Assembly: GCA_963662035.1 (NCBI GenBank) | Contig: CAVLDO010000001.1 | Coordinates: forward strand, 62,001-126,000 | Length of the DNA stretch: 64,000 nucleotides | From: Equibacterium sp963662035 | Lineage (GTDB): Bacteria; Bacteroidota; Bacteroidia; Bacteroidales; UBA932 | Direction of reading: 5' to 3' | Part shown: positions 43,312-51,256 of the stretch, piece after piece | Layout of the letters: the number at the start of each line of letters is the position of its first letter | Position numbering within the stretch: position 1 is the stretch's first letter | Made by a program: the position numbers and the translations under genes | Notes under the pieces: model-generated | The model's database searches: none | What the model was told of the DNA's origin: nothing | Seen by the model: only the letters and a program-made list of their open reading frames with translations

Positions 43312-44465
43312 GAGCGTGGCGCCACATAGTAATCCCTGCAGTCGCCTTTCTGCTGGCATTCCAGAGTCTGGGAGCCCAGAATGCCGACAGAGCCGGCGCC
43401 ATCAACCGCCTCAAAGAAGAGATCAAGTTTATCGACAAAGAGCTCAAGGAGACCAGCGCCAAACACAAGGAGAGCTATAACCAGCTTCTGCTGCTGCAGA
43501 AAAAGAGCGCCAACCGCAAAAAGCTGGTGGAAGAGTCAGACCGCGCCATAAAGGATCTTGAGGCGCAGATAAGCCAAAAAGACAGGCAGATAAGCGACCT
43601 GCAGGCCAATCTCGACACCTTGCAGAAATACTACTCGACACTGGTTTACAACACCTACAAAAACCGCGACCGGCGCCTCTGGCTGATGTACCTGCTCGCA
43701 AGCGAAAATCCGGGGCAGGGCTACCGCCGCTTCAACTATCTCAAAGGGCTTTCAGAAACGATGAACGCCGAGGCGCAGGAGATTATGCTCTCGCAGGCGC
43801 GGCTGCAGAGCGAGAAAGAGCAGCTGGAGGCAATGTATAGCCGCGCCGATTCGCTGCGCCGCGACCGTCAGATGGAGTATTCCGCCCTCAAGAGCGAAGA
43901 AAGGCAGACTCAGAAGGTGGTCAACACCCTGGCCAAGGACAAAAAGAAATACAAGGCCGCGCTTGAGAAGAAGCGCAAGGAGATGGACCGCCTCAACAAA
44001 GAGGTCAAGAAGGCCGTGAAGGGCGAACTGGCCAAGAAAGACAAGATAGACTACAGCGTCTCGGGCAGATTCTATCAGAACAAGGGCAAGATTCCCTGGC
44101 CCGTGAAAGGGGTGGTGACCGAGCAGTTCGGAGTGCACAAGCACCCGATTTACAAAAACATAACCCTGCCGGAGAGCGACGGCATCACCATCACGGCAGC
44201 CGCCGGCAGCCAGGCCCGGTGCGTGTTCGAGGGGACCGTGAAGCAGATAATGCTGCTGCCGGGCTACAGCCACTGCATTCTGGTGCAGCACGGCGAATAC
44301 TTCACCTTCTACTGCAAGCTGGGCAAAACCAATGTAAAACCGGGGCAGAAGGTCAAGGCGGGCGATGTGCTGGGCTCCATCGAAACTGACGGCGGCAGCG
44401 CCCAACTCCACTTCCAGGTGTGGAAGGGGAGCGAAAAGCAGAACCCCTCCGTCTGGCTCAATTAA
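43308..44465 (+). CDS. EnvC-like murein hydrolase activator (degenerate M23 domain)
   Basis: The 385-residue protein has a signal peptide, a long coiled coil (about 25-250, rich in Lys/Glu/Gln) and a C-terminal LytM domain (about 265-385). In E. coli EnvC the coiled coil binds FtsEX and a catalytically dead LytM domain activates amidases. Here the final site reads QLHFQVW, with Gln in place of the first His of H-x-H, and the H-x-x-x-D motif is also not intact (HPIYKN). Non-catalytic activator status is therefore likely. It overlaps the TPR gene by 4 bp. Confidence 0.88.
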   Translation: MRAWRHIVIPAVAFLLAFQSLGAQNADRAGAINRLKEEIKFIDKELKETSAKHKESYNQLLLLQKKSANRKKLVEESDRAIKDLEAQISQKDRQISDLQANLDTLQKYYSTLVYNTYKNRDRRLWLMYLLASENPGQGYRRFNYLKGLSETMNAEAQEIMLSQARLQSEKEQLEAMYSRADSLRRDRQMEYSALKSEERQTQKVVNTLAKDKKKYKAALEKKRKEMDRLNKEVKKAVKGELAKKDKIDYSVSGRFYQNKGKIPWPVKGVVTEQFGVHKHPIYKNITLPESDGITITAAAGSQARCVFEGTVKQIMLLPGYSHCILVQHGEYFTFYCKLGKTNVKPGQKVKAGDVLGSIETDGGSAQLHFQVWKGSEKQNPSVWLN

Positions 44466-46486
44466 TCGGACAGTCCGTTACTTTTCAGCAGCGCATCGCT
44501 CTTTGCGTCGCGCCCCCTCCAGTTGCGGTAAAGGACATCGGCATCCTCGCTGTCGCCTCGGCTCAACAGCCGCTTGCGAAAGCGGGCGGCAAGTTCACGG
44601 TTGAAAATCCCCTCCTGCTTGAAATACTCGAAAGCGTCGGCGGCAAGCACCTCGGCCCACTTGTACGAGTAATATCCGGCGGCGTAACCGCCGGCGAAGA
44701 TGTGTGTGAAGGTGGTTGACATCGCCGTAGAGGATGCCTCATCGCTCTTGGAATCCGGCTTGCACACGCGGCGCTCGAATTCGGGCACCGTGCAGTCCGG
44801 CAGAGGCTCGCCGCTGTGCCAGGCCATATCCAGCAGGCCAAACTGCAGCTGGCGCACAAAGGCGCATCCGGCGTGGTAGTTCCTGGCCGCCACAATTTTC
44901 TCTATGAATTCGGCAGGAATCATCTCCCCGGTCTGATAGTGCCGCGCAAAAGTATTGAGCCACTGCGGCTCGTATGCCCAGTTCTCCATAAGTTGCGAGG
45001 GGAGTTCCACAAAATCGCGCGTAACGTTGGTGCCGGTGAGGCTGGCATACCGCCCTTCGCTCAGCAGCGAATGCAGGCAGTGCCCGAACTCGTGCAGCAT
45101 GGTCGTGACCTCGTCGAATGTGAGCAGCGAGGGGGTGTCCCCCACGGGCTTGGTAAAGTTTGTCACCAGGGACACCAGCGGCCTGTATTCCCGCCCGCCG
45201 GATATGTACTGCTCGCGGAAATTGGTCATCCAGGCTCCCTGCCGCTTGCTTTCGCGGGGGAAGAAGTCCATATAGAGAAGCCCCATAAAGCGCTCCCCGT
45301 CGCTCACTTGATAAACTTCCACATCGGGATGGTAGCCGGGGATGTCCTCTCTGCGCTCAAAGGTGAGACCATAAAGGGTCGTGGCCAGCGAGAACACTGC
45401 ACAGCGCACCGCTCCAAGTTCAAAATAGGGCTTGAGCTGCTCTGCCGTGAAACTGTAGCGCTCCTCCTTGAGACGGCGGCTCCAGTAGTTGAAGTCCCAG
45501 GCCTTTACCTTGCCCTCGAAACCGTGGGCGGCGGCATATTCTTTCAGCTCTTTCCTCTCCCTGGCGGCATAGGGACGGCAGCGGGCCATCAGGTCGGCCA
45601 GAAAAGCGTTCACCGTTTCCGGGTTCTTGGCCATCCGCTCTTCAAGGGCAAAGCAGGAGAAAGACCTGTAGCCCAGCAGGCGGGCACCCTCCTCCCGCAG
45701 AGACACTATCTTGCGGATGTTGCCGCTGTTGTCTTGCTCTCCGCCCAAAGCGCGGGTGTTGTAGGCGCGCCACATCGCCTCGCGCTGGGCGCGGTTGGTG
45801 CTGTATGCCATAAACGCGCGGTAACTGGGGGCCTGAAGGGTAAACAGCCAGCCGTCGCAGCCGTGCGATACGGCCTCCTGAGCCGCCGCATCCACCACAT
45901 AAGCGGGCATCCCCTCCAGGTCGGCTTCATCCGTTATGTGCAGGGTGTAGGCGTTGGTCGCGTCCAGGGCATTCTTGTCAAAGCGCAGCGAGGTCAGCTG
46001 CAGCTCCTGCTTGACGGCGCCGTACCTCTCGCGGTCTCTCCCTTCCAGATTTGCCCCGCCACGTGCAAACGAGCGGTAGGTCTGCTCGCAAAGGCGCATC
46101 TGCACCGGGTCAAGACCCAGCCGGCCGCGGCGCTCATACACGCTCCTGACCCTTGCGAAGAGCGCCCGGTTGAGACTCACGTACAGGCTGTATTCGTTCA
46201 GCATCGGAGAGACCTTCTCCGCGATTTCGTGCATCTCGGGCGAGGTGCACGCCTCGTTGAGGTTGAAGAATATCGCCGAAATCCGGCCAAGGTCGCTCCC
46301 GCTCTCTTCAAGTGCCTCAATCGTGTTCTCGAAATCCGGTTCGGCAGGGTTCTCCACTATTTTGTCGATGTCCCGTCTGGCCCTTGAGATTGCCTCTTCA
46401 AAGGCGCTCAGGTAATCGGCGGTCTGTATTTTGTCAAACTGAGGGGCGCCGTAGGCCAGGCGCGAAGGTTCCAAGAGATGATTCAT
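44462..46486 (-). CDS. M3-family metallopeptidase (oligopeptidase/Dcp-like)
   Basis: Zinc metallopeptidase of 674 residues that degrades short peptides. The zinc motif is H465-E-F-G-H469 in TMLHEFGHCLHSLL, followed by the conserved FVELPSQLMENWAY block carrying the third ligand region. No signal peptide is seen, so it is cytoplasmic, as is usual for oligopeptidase A/Dcp types. A TAGATTTG promoter element ends only 4 bp before the ATG, so the mRNA may be leaderless. The 3' end overlaps the convergent EnvC-like gene by four bases. Confidence 0.95.
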   Translation of the reverse strand: MNHLLEPSRLAYGAPQFDKIQTADYLSAFEEAISRARRDIDKIVENPAEPDFENTIEALEESGSDLGRISAIFFNLNEACTSPEMHEIAEKVSPMLNEYSLYVSLNRALFARVRSVYERRGRLGLDPVQMRLCEQTYRSFARGGANLEGRDRERYGAVKQELQLTSLRFDKNALDATNAYTLHITDEADLEGMPAYVVDAAAQEAVSHGCDGWLFTLQAPSYRAFMAYSTNRAQREAMWRAYNTRALGGEQDNSGNIRKIVSLREEGARLLGYRSFSCFALEERMAKNPETVNAFLADLMARCRPYAARERKELKEYAAAHGFEGKVKAWDFNYWSRRLKEERYSFTAEQLKPYFELGAVRCAVFSLATTLYGLTFERREDIPGYHPDVEVYQVSDGERFMGLLYMDFFPRESKRQGAWMTNFREQYISGGREYRPLVSLVTNFTKPVGDTPSLLTFDEVTTMLHEFGHCLHSLLSEGRYASLTGTNVTRDFVELPSQLMENWAYEPQWLNTFARHYQTGEMIPAEFIEKIVAARNYHAGCAFVRQLQFGLLDMAWHSGEPLPDCTVPEFERRVCKPDSKSDEASSTAMSTTFTHIFAGGYAAGYYSYKWAEVLAADAFEYFKQEGIFNRELAARFRKRLLSRGDSEDADVLYRNWRGRDAKSDALLKSNGLSD

Positions 46487-46490
46487 ATCG

Positions 46491-46498
46491 CAAATCTA
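46491..46498 (-). promoter_or_regulatory. -7 promoter element abutting the M3 peptidase gene
   Basis: TAGATTTG on the minus strand, exact consensus, with 4 bp before the ATG. Confidence 0.6.
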
Positions 46499-46879
46499 CC
46501 AATTCTCATAGATTTGTTCCTTACCGGGCAACTTTTTTATGGAGCAAATCCGCCCCAGACGGATTGTGAATGTGTATTCGTAGCAGTGATAGAGCGCCGC
46601 CGCAAATATTCCGCGCGGCTGCTTTGCGGTAAAGAAATGAGCATCGAAGCCCAGGCGGGAGAGCTGCGAGAGCCACACCGACTTTCTGCCGCCGGAATGC
46701 ACCTGCGACAGAAGGCGGCGGTTGCGGCGCAAGATGCACTCCACCACCGCCTCGGGCTGCCGCTGTGCGCGGTAGAGCCGGTTGTGATAGGCCGTACGGC
46801 ATCCATCGCAGCAGAACTGCTTGTCCGAGCGACCCGCCAGCGGAGCCCCGCACTCTTTGCAACGCTTCTCCATTCTCAT
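46496..46879 (-). CDS. Small zinc-ribbon protein
   Basis: The 127-residue protein opens with a C-x2-C...C-x3-C ribbon: CKECGAPLAGRSDKQFCCDGC, with TAYHNRLYRA next. Similar proteins with DUF2116-type ribbons occur across Bacteroidota with no known function. The remaining half has an Arg-rich helix (ILRRNRRLLSQV) and a compact C-terminal domain, so nucleic-acid binding is possible. The stop lies inside the M3 peptidase promoter region, which means transcription of this gene probably continues into, or interferes with, that promoter. Confidence 0.72.
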   Translation of the reverse strand: MRMEKRCKECGAPLAGRSDKQFCCDGCRTAYHNRLYRAQRQPEAVVECILRRNRRLLSQVHSGGRKSVWLSQLSRLGFDAHFFTAKQPRGIFAAALYHCYEYTFTIRLGRICSIKKLPGKEQIYENW

Positions 46880-46890
46880 ACTCTTTTTTC

Positions 46891-46898
46891 CAAAGATA
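46891..46898 (-). promoter_or_regulatory. -7 promoter element of the zinc-ribbon gene
   Basis: TATCTTTG on the minus strand, exact consensus, 11 bp before the ATG. Confidence 0.55.
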
Positions 46899-46992
46899 GT
46901 TAGCAGTTGGGGTTCCTCCCCTGCTCCGGCGCGTTTTTTTGCTGTTAATTTCCGTTTTTAAAATCGCTCCAGGGTGCCGCAGCCGTATTTAA

Positions 46993-47006
46993 ACGTTTAT
47001 AAACGT
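46993..47006. promoter_or_regulatory. 14-bp perfect palindrome upstream of the ssb-like gene
   Basis: ACGTTTATAAACGT reads the same on both strands and sits 31 bp before the -7 element, just upstream of the expected -33 region. It is a candidate operator; the binding protein is unknown. Confidence 0.5.
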
Positions 47007-47037
47007 CTGGGTTATGGTTATCCGCTGCGGGCCGCGC

Positions 47038-47045
47038 TACTTTTG
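47038..47045 (+). promoter_or_regulatory. -7 promoter element of the ssb-like gene
   Basis: TACTTTTG, exact TAnnTTTG match; an AT-rich leader of about 40 nt precedes the ATG. Confidence 0.55.
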
Positions 47046-47086
47046 CCGCAGCGTGGGTCATCAGCTAATTATTAAAAAACAATTTT

Positions 47087-47455
47087 ATGGAAAGAGTCAC
47101 GATCAACCGTGTGGAGATTTTAGGAAGGGTCGGCGCCGACCCGAGGGTTGCAAATGTAGGGAACACGCGCATAGCGCGCTTTACGGTGGCCACAAACGAA
47201 CATTTCAAGGACCGCAGCGGCAACCTGCACGAAGAGACCACCTGGCACAATGTCGCCATGTGGCAGGGGAAGAACACCCCCGACTTCGAGTCGATCCGAA
47301 AGGGGGCCACGGTGCACATTTACGGACGCATCCGCAACTCCAAGTACACCGGAATTGACGGCGAAAGCAAGTATTTCAGCGAAATCACCGCCAGCTATGT
47401 GGATGTCTGCCGCGAGGGGGATCCGCAGGGAATCGCACCCGCAGGCTTCCGATAA
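47087..47455 (+). CDS. Single-stranded DNA-binding protein paralogue without acidic tail
   Basis: The 122-residue protein is an SSB OB-fold: NRVEILGRVGADPRVANVG, then TTWHNVAMWQGK and VHIYGRIRNSKYTGIDGE. Full-length SSBs carry a flexible linker and an acidic tip ending D-D-x-P-F, which recruits repair and replication proteins. This product stops right after the OB-fold (GIAPAGFR), so it cannot recruit partners in the usual way. It is probably a secondary SSB, for example for competence or recombination; the main ssb is presumably elsewhere. Confidence 0.85.
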   Translation: MERVTINRVEILGRVGADPRVANVGNTRIARFTVATNEHFKDRSGNLHEETTWHNVAMWQGKNTPDFESIRKGATVHIYGRIRNSKYTGIDGESKYFSEITASYVDVCREGDPQGIAPAGFR

Positions 47456-47465
47456 CCGCCCGGTC

Positions 47466-47497
47466 TTTTGTCAATAACATAATGATTGCTAAATTTG
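47466..47497 (+). promoter_or_regulatory. Promoter of cysS
   Basis: TTTTG, 19 bp spacer, TAAATTTG: both boxes at ideal spacing, 28 bp before the ATG. Confidence 0.75.
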
Positions 47498-47525
47498 TGG
47501 TTTGTAACAGAAACAATCACAAATT

Positions 47526-48998
47526 ATGTCGAGAGCCATTTACCTCTATAACACAGCTTCACGCCTTAAAGAACTTTTCAAACCGATTAATGAGGGGCAC
47601 GTGGGGATATATGTCTGTGGACCGACGGTTTATGGCGATGCACATCTGGGGCACGCCCGTCCGGGCATAACCTACGACGTGCTGGTGCGCCTGTTTCGCA
47701 GCCTCGGATACAAGGTCCGCTATGTGCGCAACATCACCGATGTAGGCCATCTGGAAAACGATGCCGATGAGGGGGAGGACAAGATTGCCAAGAAAGCGCG
47801 TCTGGAGCAGTTGGAGCCTATGGAGGTCGCCCAGTATTACACCCTGCGCTATGAGGAGGCCATGAAGCGCCTCGGGGTCAATCCCCCCTCCATCGAGCCC
47901 CGCGCGTCGGGTCACATCATAGAGCAGATAGCTCTGGTGCAGAAGATTTTGGACAACGGCTATGCATACGAGAGCAACGGAAGCGTCTATTTCGATGTCG
48001 CAAAATACAACCGGGATCACAAATACGGCATCCTCTCCGGGCGTTCGCTGGACGAGATGATTTCCAACACGCGCAATCTGGACGGCCAGAGCGACAAGCG
48101 ATCCCCATACGATTTCGCCCTTTGGAAAAAGGCCTCTCCCGTGCACATTATGCACTGGCCCTCGCCCTGGAGCGAGGGTTTTCCCGGCTGGCATCTGGAG
48201 TGCTCCGCAATGAGCGCCAAGTATCTGGGCGAGGAATTCGACATCCACGGCGGCGGTATGGATCTGCTGTTCCCCCACCACGAATGCGAGCTGGCGCAGA
48301 ACACCGCCGCCCGCGGCAAGGGTGGTGTCCACTATTGGATCCACAACAATATGATCACCATCAACGGCAAGAAGATGGGCAAATCCTACGGCAACTTCAT
48401 CACACTGGAGGAGCTCTTCTGCGGCACACATCCTCTGCTGCAGAAGGCATACAGCCCGATGACCATCCGCTTCTTCATTCTGCAGGCGCACTACCGCAGC
48501 ACGCTGGACTTCAGCAACGAGGCGCTGCAGGCGGCCGAGAAGGGGCTCAGGAAGCTCTTCCAGGCGGCCCGCGACCTGGAGTCGGTGGAGGCCTCGGCAG
48601 GGGCGGCCGACGCCGGCGAAGCCAAGATATACGAGGAGATCTACGATGCCCTCTGCGATGACCTCAACACCCCGGTGGCACTCTCGCACATATTCGAGGC
48701 GGTGAACATAGTTAACCGCGTCAAAGACAAGTCGCTGCAGATCGGCAGCGCCTCTCTGGTGATTCTGCGCAAGATATTCAAGGATGTCCTGTGCGGCATT
48801 CTGGGACTGGAAGACGAGCAGGAAGAGGGGGCCGGCGCACAAACCGTCAGCGGCCTGATGGACATAATTCTGACAGAGCGCCAACAGGCCCGCGCCCAGA
48901 AGGACTGGGCCCGCTGCGATGCCCTGCGCGACGCCCTGGGCAAATTGGGCATCCGCATCAAGGATACTAAAGAGGGCAGCGAGTGGAGTTTGGAATAA
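47526..48998 (+). CDS. cysS: Cysteinyl-tRNA synthetase
   Basis: Class I synthetase of 490 residues charging tRNA-Cys. The zinc/Cys pocket starts at YVCGPTVYGDAHLGHARP, containing the HIGH-like HLGH. The second signature is KKMGKSYGNF, a KMSKS variant with Gly. HGGGMDLLFPHHECELAQ is the conserved zinc and substrate loop. A DALR anticodon-binding region follows, and the C-terminal TERQQARAQKDWARCDALRD helix is typical. The CNNM transporter gene begins 16 bp downstream. Confidence 0.97.
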   Translation: MSRAIYLYNTASRLKELFKPINEGHVGIYVCGPTVYGDAHLGHARPGITYDVLVRLFRSLGYKVRYVRNITDVGHLENDADEGEDKIAKKARLEQLEPMEVAQYYTLRYEEAMKRLGVNPPSIEPRASGHIIEQIALVQKILDNGYAYESNGSVYFDVAKYNRDHKYGILSGRSLDEMISNTRNLDGQSDKRSPYDFALWKKASPVHIMHWPSPWSEGFPGWHLECSAMSAKYLGEEFDIHGGGMDLLFPHHECELAQNTAARGKGGVHYWIHNNMITINGKKMGKSYGNFITLEELFCGTHPLLQKAYSPMTIRFFILQAHYRSTLDFSNEALQAAEKGLRKLFQAARDLESVEASAGAADAGEAKIYEEIYDALCDDLNTPVALSHIFEAVNIVNRVKDKSLQIGSASLVILRKIFKDVLCGILGLEDEQEEGAGAQTVSGLMDIILTERQQARAQKDWARCDALRDALGKLGIRIKDTKEGSEWSLE

Positions 48999-49014
48999 CC
49001 CTTAATTCAATCAT

Positions 49015-50280
49015 ATGACTCTATTCATAATCACGATAATAGCCACCGTCGGCCTCTCCTTTTTGTGTTCGATGATGGAGGCTTCGCTCATGTCCAGCCC
49101 GATATCCTACCTCACCATGAAAGAGGAGGAGGGGGACAAGGCGGCCGCCAAGCTCAAGAAATACAAGACCAACATCGACCGCCCGCTGGCTTCTATCCTG
49201 GTGCTCAACACCATAGCCAACACAATGGGCGCCGCCATAATCGGCGCGCAGGCAGCCAACCTGTTCGGCAATGCCGCTGTCGGCTGGATTTCAGCGCTCA
49301 CTACGGTGATGATACTGCTGTTCTCCGAAATCATCCCCAAAAACATCGGAGCGACCTACTGGAGACGCCTCACCGGCTTCACCTCCACGATGATAAGCAT
49401 ACTGATAGTGATAACCTTCCCGCTTGTGATAATTGCCGAATGGGTCACCGGCCTGATAGTAAAGGACGACGGCGAAAAGACCGTGAGCCGCGAAGAGGTC
49501 TCCGCAATGGCCAACATCGGCGAGGAGGAGGGAGTTTTTGACAAGGGGGAGAACAAGATCATCCAGAACATCATCAAGCTGGACAACATCAAGGCCTACG
49601 ATGTGATGACTCCCCGCGTGGTGGCCGCCGTGGCCCCGGAGAGTATGACTCTGCTGGATTTCTACAAGGACCCCGCGTTCAACCACCACTCCCGCATTCC
49701 GGTCTATGTAGAAAGCCCCGACTACATCACAGGCTACATTCTGCGCAACGATGCACTGGAGATGCTTGCAAACGACCGCTTCAAAGTGACTTTGGGAGAG
49801 ATCAAGCGCGACATCACCCTCTTCAACGAGGAGGTGGCAATCAGCGACATCTGGGAGCAGCTGCTCAAGAACAAAGAGCAGATCGGCCTCATAATAGACG
49901 AATACGGGTGCTTCTGCGGCATCATAACCCTTGAGGACATCATTGAGACCATCCTGGGCCTGGAAATCATAGACGAGATGGACGAAGCCAGCGATATGCA
50001 GCAATATGCCCGCGAGCGCTGGGAACGGCGCCAGAAGCGTTACCGCCAGATCGACCTGCCCGAGCAGATGGAAGGGGACGCCGACCAGGACCAGCCGGTC
50101 ATCATCCGCACCAATGTGGAGGAAAATGGGGCGCCAGACGCCGTCACAGCCCGCAGAGCCGCAGATAAGGCAGACACCCGCACCGGGCTGGCAGACAAGT
50201 CCGCAGAGCCGGCAGGCGGGTCAGAGGCAGAGACTCCCGCAGCAGAGGCCCCAGCAGCGGATTCCGGAAAATCGGCTTAA
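49015..50280 (+). CDS. CNNM/CorC-family transporter with CBS domains
   Basis: The 421-residue membrane protein has an N-terminal DUF21/CNNM domain with about four transmembrane helices (residues 1-150; SEIIPKNIGATYW is typical) and a CBS pair at about 195-320 (VMTPRVVAAVAPE, then LIIDEYGCFCGIITLEDIIE). CNNM proteins export Mg2+ or Na+ or regulate Mg2+. The C-terminal CorC_HlyC domain is absent. In its place is a low-complexity Ala/Glu/Asp tail of about 90 residues. Confidence 0.9.
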   Translation: MTLFIITIIATVGLSFLCSMMEASLMSSPISYLTMKEEEGDKAAAKLKKYKTNIDRPLASILVLNTIANTMGAAIIGAQAANLFGNAAVGWISALTTVMILLFSEIIPKNIGATYWRRLTGFTSTMISILIVITFPLVIIAEWVTGLIVKDDGEKTVSREEVSAMANIGEEEGVFDKGENKIIQNIIKLDNIKAYDVMTPRVVAAVAPESMTLLDFYKDPAFNHHSRIPVYVESPDYITGYILRNDALEMLANDRFKVTLGEIKRDITLFNEEVAISDIWEQLLKNKEQIGLIIDEYGCFCGIITLEDIIETILGLEIIDEMDEASDMQQYARERWERRQKRYRQIDLPEQMEGDADQDQPVIIRTNVEENGAPDAVTARRAADKADTRTGLADKSAEPAGGSEAETPAAEAPAADSGKSA

Positions 50281-50283
50281 AGC

Positions 50284-50769
50284 CTACTGCCGGGCCAGCA
50301 GCACAGTGGCAAAGGCCTCGACCCCCTCTTCGCGCCCCACGAACCCTATTTTCTCGCCCGTGGTGGCCTTGATGGAAATCGCGTCCACATCAGCCTCCAG
50401 CACGCGGGCGAGCACAGAGCGCATCTTATCTACGCAGGGTGCTATCTTGGGTGCCTGCAACAGCAGGGTAATATCGGCATTCACAAGAACATATCCCCGC
50501 TCTTTCACCATCGCGTAAGAGCGCGCGAGCAGTATCTTGCTGTCGATGCCGGCAAATTCGGCCGAAGTGTCGGGGAAATGATGTCCGATGTCCCCCAGGG
50601 CCAGAGCCCCAAGCAGCGCATCGCACAGCGCGTGGATAAGCACATCGCCGTCGGAGTGTGCCACGCACCCCTTTGTATGCGGGATTTCTATCCCGCCGAG
50701 CGTAAGCGTCAGCCCGCTCGAGAGGCGGTGCACGTCATACCCGTTTCCTATTCTGAAATCGCATTTCAT
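50284..50769 (-). CDS. ispF: 2-C-methyl-D-erythritol 2,4-cyclodiphosphate synthase
   Basis: Fifth MEP-pathway enzyme, forming the cyclic diphosphate. The 161-residue product begins with RIGNGYDVHRL, the metal site D-x-H. The signature HSDGDVLIHALCDALLGALALGDIG and later ATTGEKIGFVGREEG are complete. It stands alone between convergent CNNM and the divergent small membrane protein. Its promoter element abuts the ATG (4 bp). Confidence 0.97.
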   Translation of the reverse strand: MKCDFRIGNGYDVHRLSSGLTLTLGGIEIPHTKGCVAHSDGDVLIHALCDALLGALALGDIGHHFPDTSAEFAGIDSKILLARSYAMVKERGYVLVNADITLLLQAPKIAPCVDKMRSVLARVLEADVDAISIKATTGEKIGFVGREEGVEAFATVLLARQ

Positions 50770-50773
50770 ACGA

Positions 50774-50781
50774 CAAATTTA
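50774..50781 (-). promoter_or_regulatory. -7 promoter element abutting ispF
   Basis: TAAATTTG on the minus strand, exact consensus, 4 bp from the ATG and only 1 bp from the divergent promoter element at 50783. Confidence 0.6.
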
Positions 50782-50782
50782 T

Positions 50783-50790
50783 TACCTTTG
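50783..50790 (+). promoter_or_regulatory. -7 promoter element of the small membrane protein and mutL operon
   Basis: TACCTTTG, exact consensus, 37 bp before the ATG of the following gene. Confidence 0.6.
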
Positions 50791-50827
50791 CTTGAATTTA
50801 GAAAACAGCACTAAACAGCTTCCTACT

Positions 50828-51241
50828 ATGGCTATCACATTTTTTCCGCGACCCAAGTACAGAGTCTTCAACTACACCCCGCGCTACTGGGACGAGAGCA
50901 AGGAGCGCCTGAAGAAACTTTACGAGAAATACGGCAAGGAGTACCCGGGCGACAAGGCCGTCACCGCACAGAAGGCCGCAGAGGATCTCAAGGGCGTGGC
51001 CCCGTACAGTGAAGTCAAGGAGGCTCTGGAGAGTGCCGGTCCCCGCCACGTTCAGGGGCGCACCGCCTCCTACATCCCCGGCCAGTATATACGGAGCGCC
51101 TACACCAGGGACACCGCCACCCGTATGGACGAGAAAAAGAGCAACAAGCCGCTGCACGCCGTAATAATGTGCGCCACCGTGCTGGCCGCCGTTGCTGTGG
51201 CCTACTATCTGAGCCAGGGTCTGGTGCAGCTTGTCCGCTGA
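50828..51241 (+). CDS. Small tail-anchored protein of unknown function
   Basis: The 137-residue protein is basic and aromatic at the N-terminus (FFPRPKYRVFNYTPRYWDES), then helical, and ends with one transmembrane helix (about 111-131, AVIMCATVLAAVAVAYYLSQG) and a short tail, the layout of a tail-anchored inner-membrane protein. Similar short proteins precede mutL in some Bacteroidota, but I do not know a function. The start at 50828 is preferred because the promoter element lies within the longer upstream frame. mutL follows 15 bp later. Confidence 0.75.
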   Translation: MAITFFPRPKYRVFNYTPRYWDESKERLKKLYEKYGKEYPGDKAVTAQKAAEDLKGVAPYSEVKEALESAGPRHVQGRTASYIPGQYIRSAYTRDTATRMDEKKSNKPLHAVIMCATVLAAVAVAYYLSQGLVQLVR

Positions 51242-51256
51242 TATCCTCCCCCATAA

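Noticed and set aside
46606..46879. Zinc-ribbon protein as toxin or antitoxin
   Set aside because: No partner gene adjacent and no toxin fold recognised.
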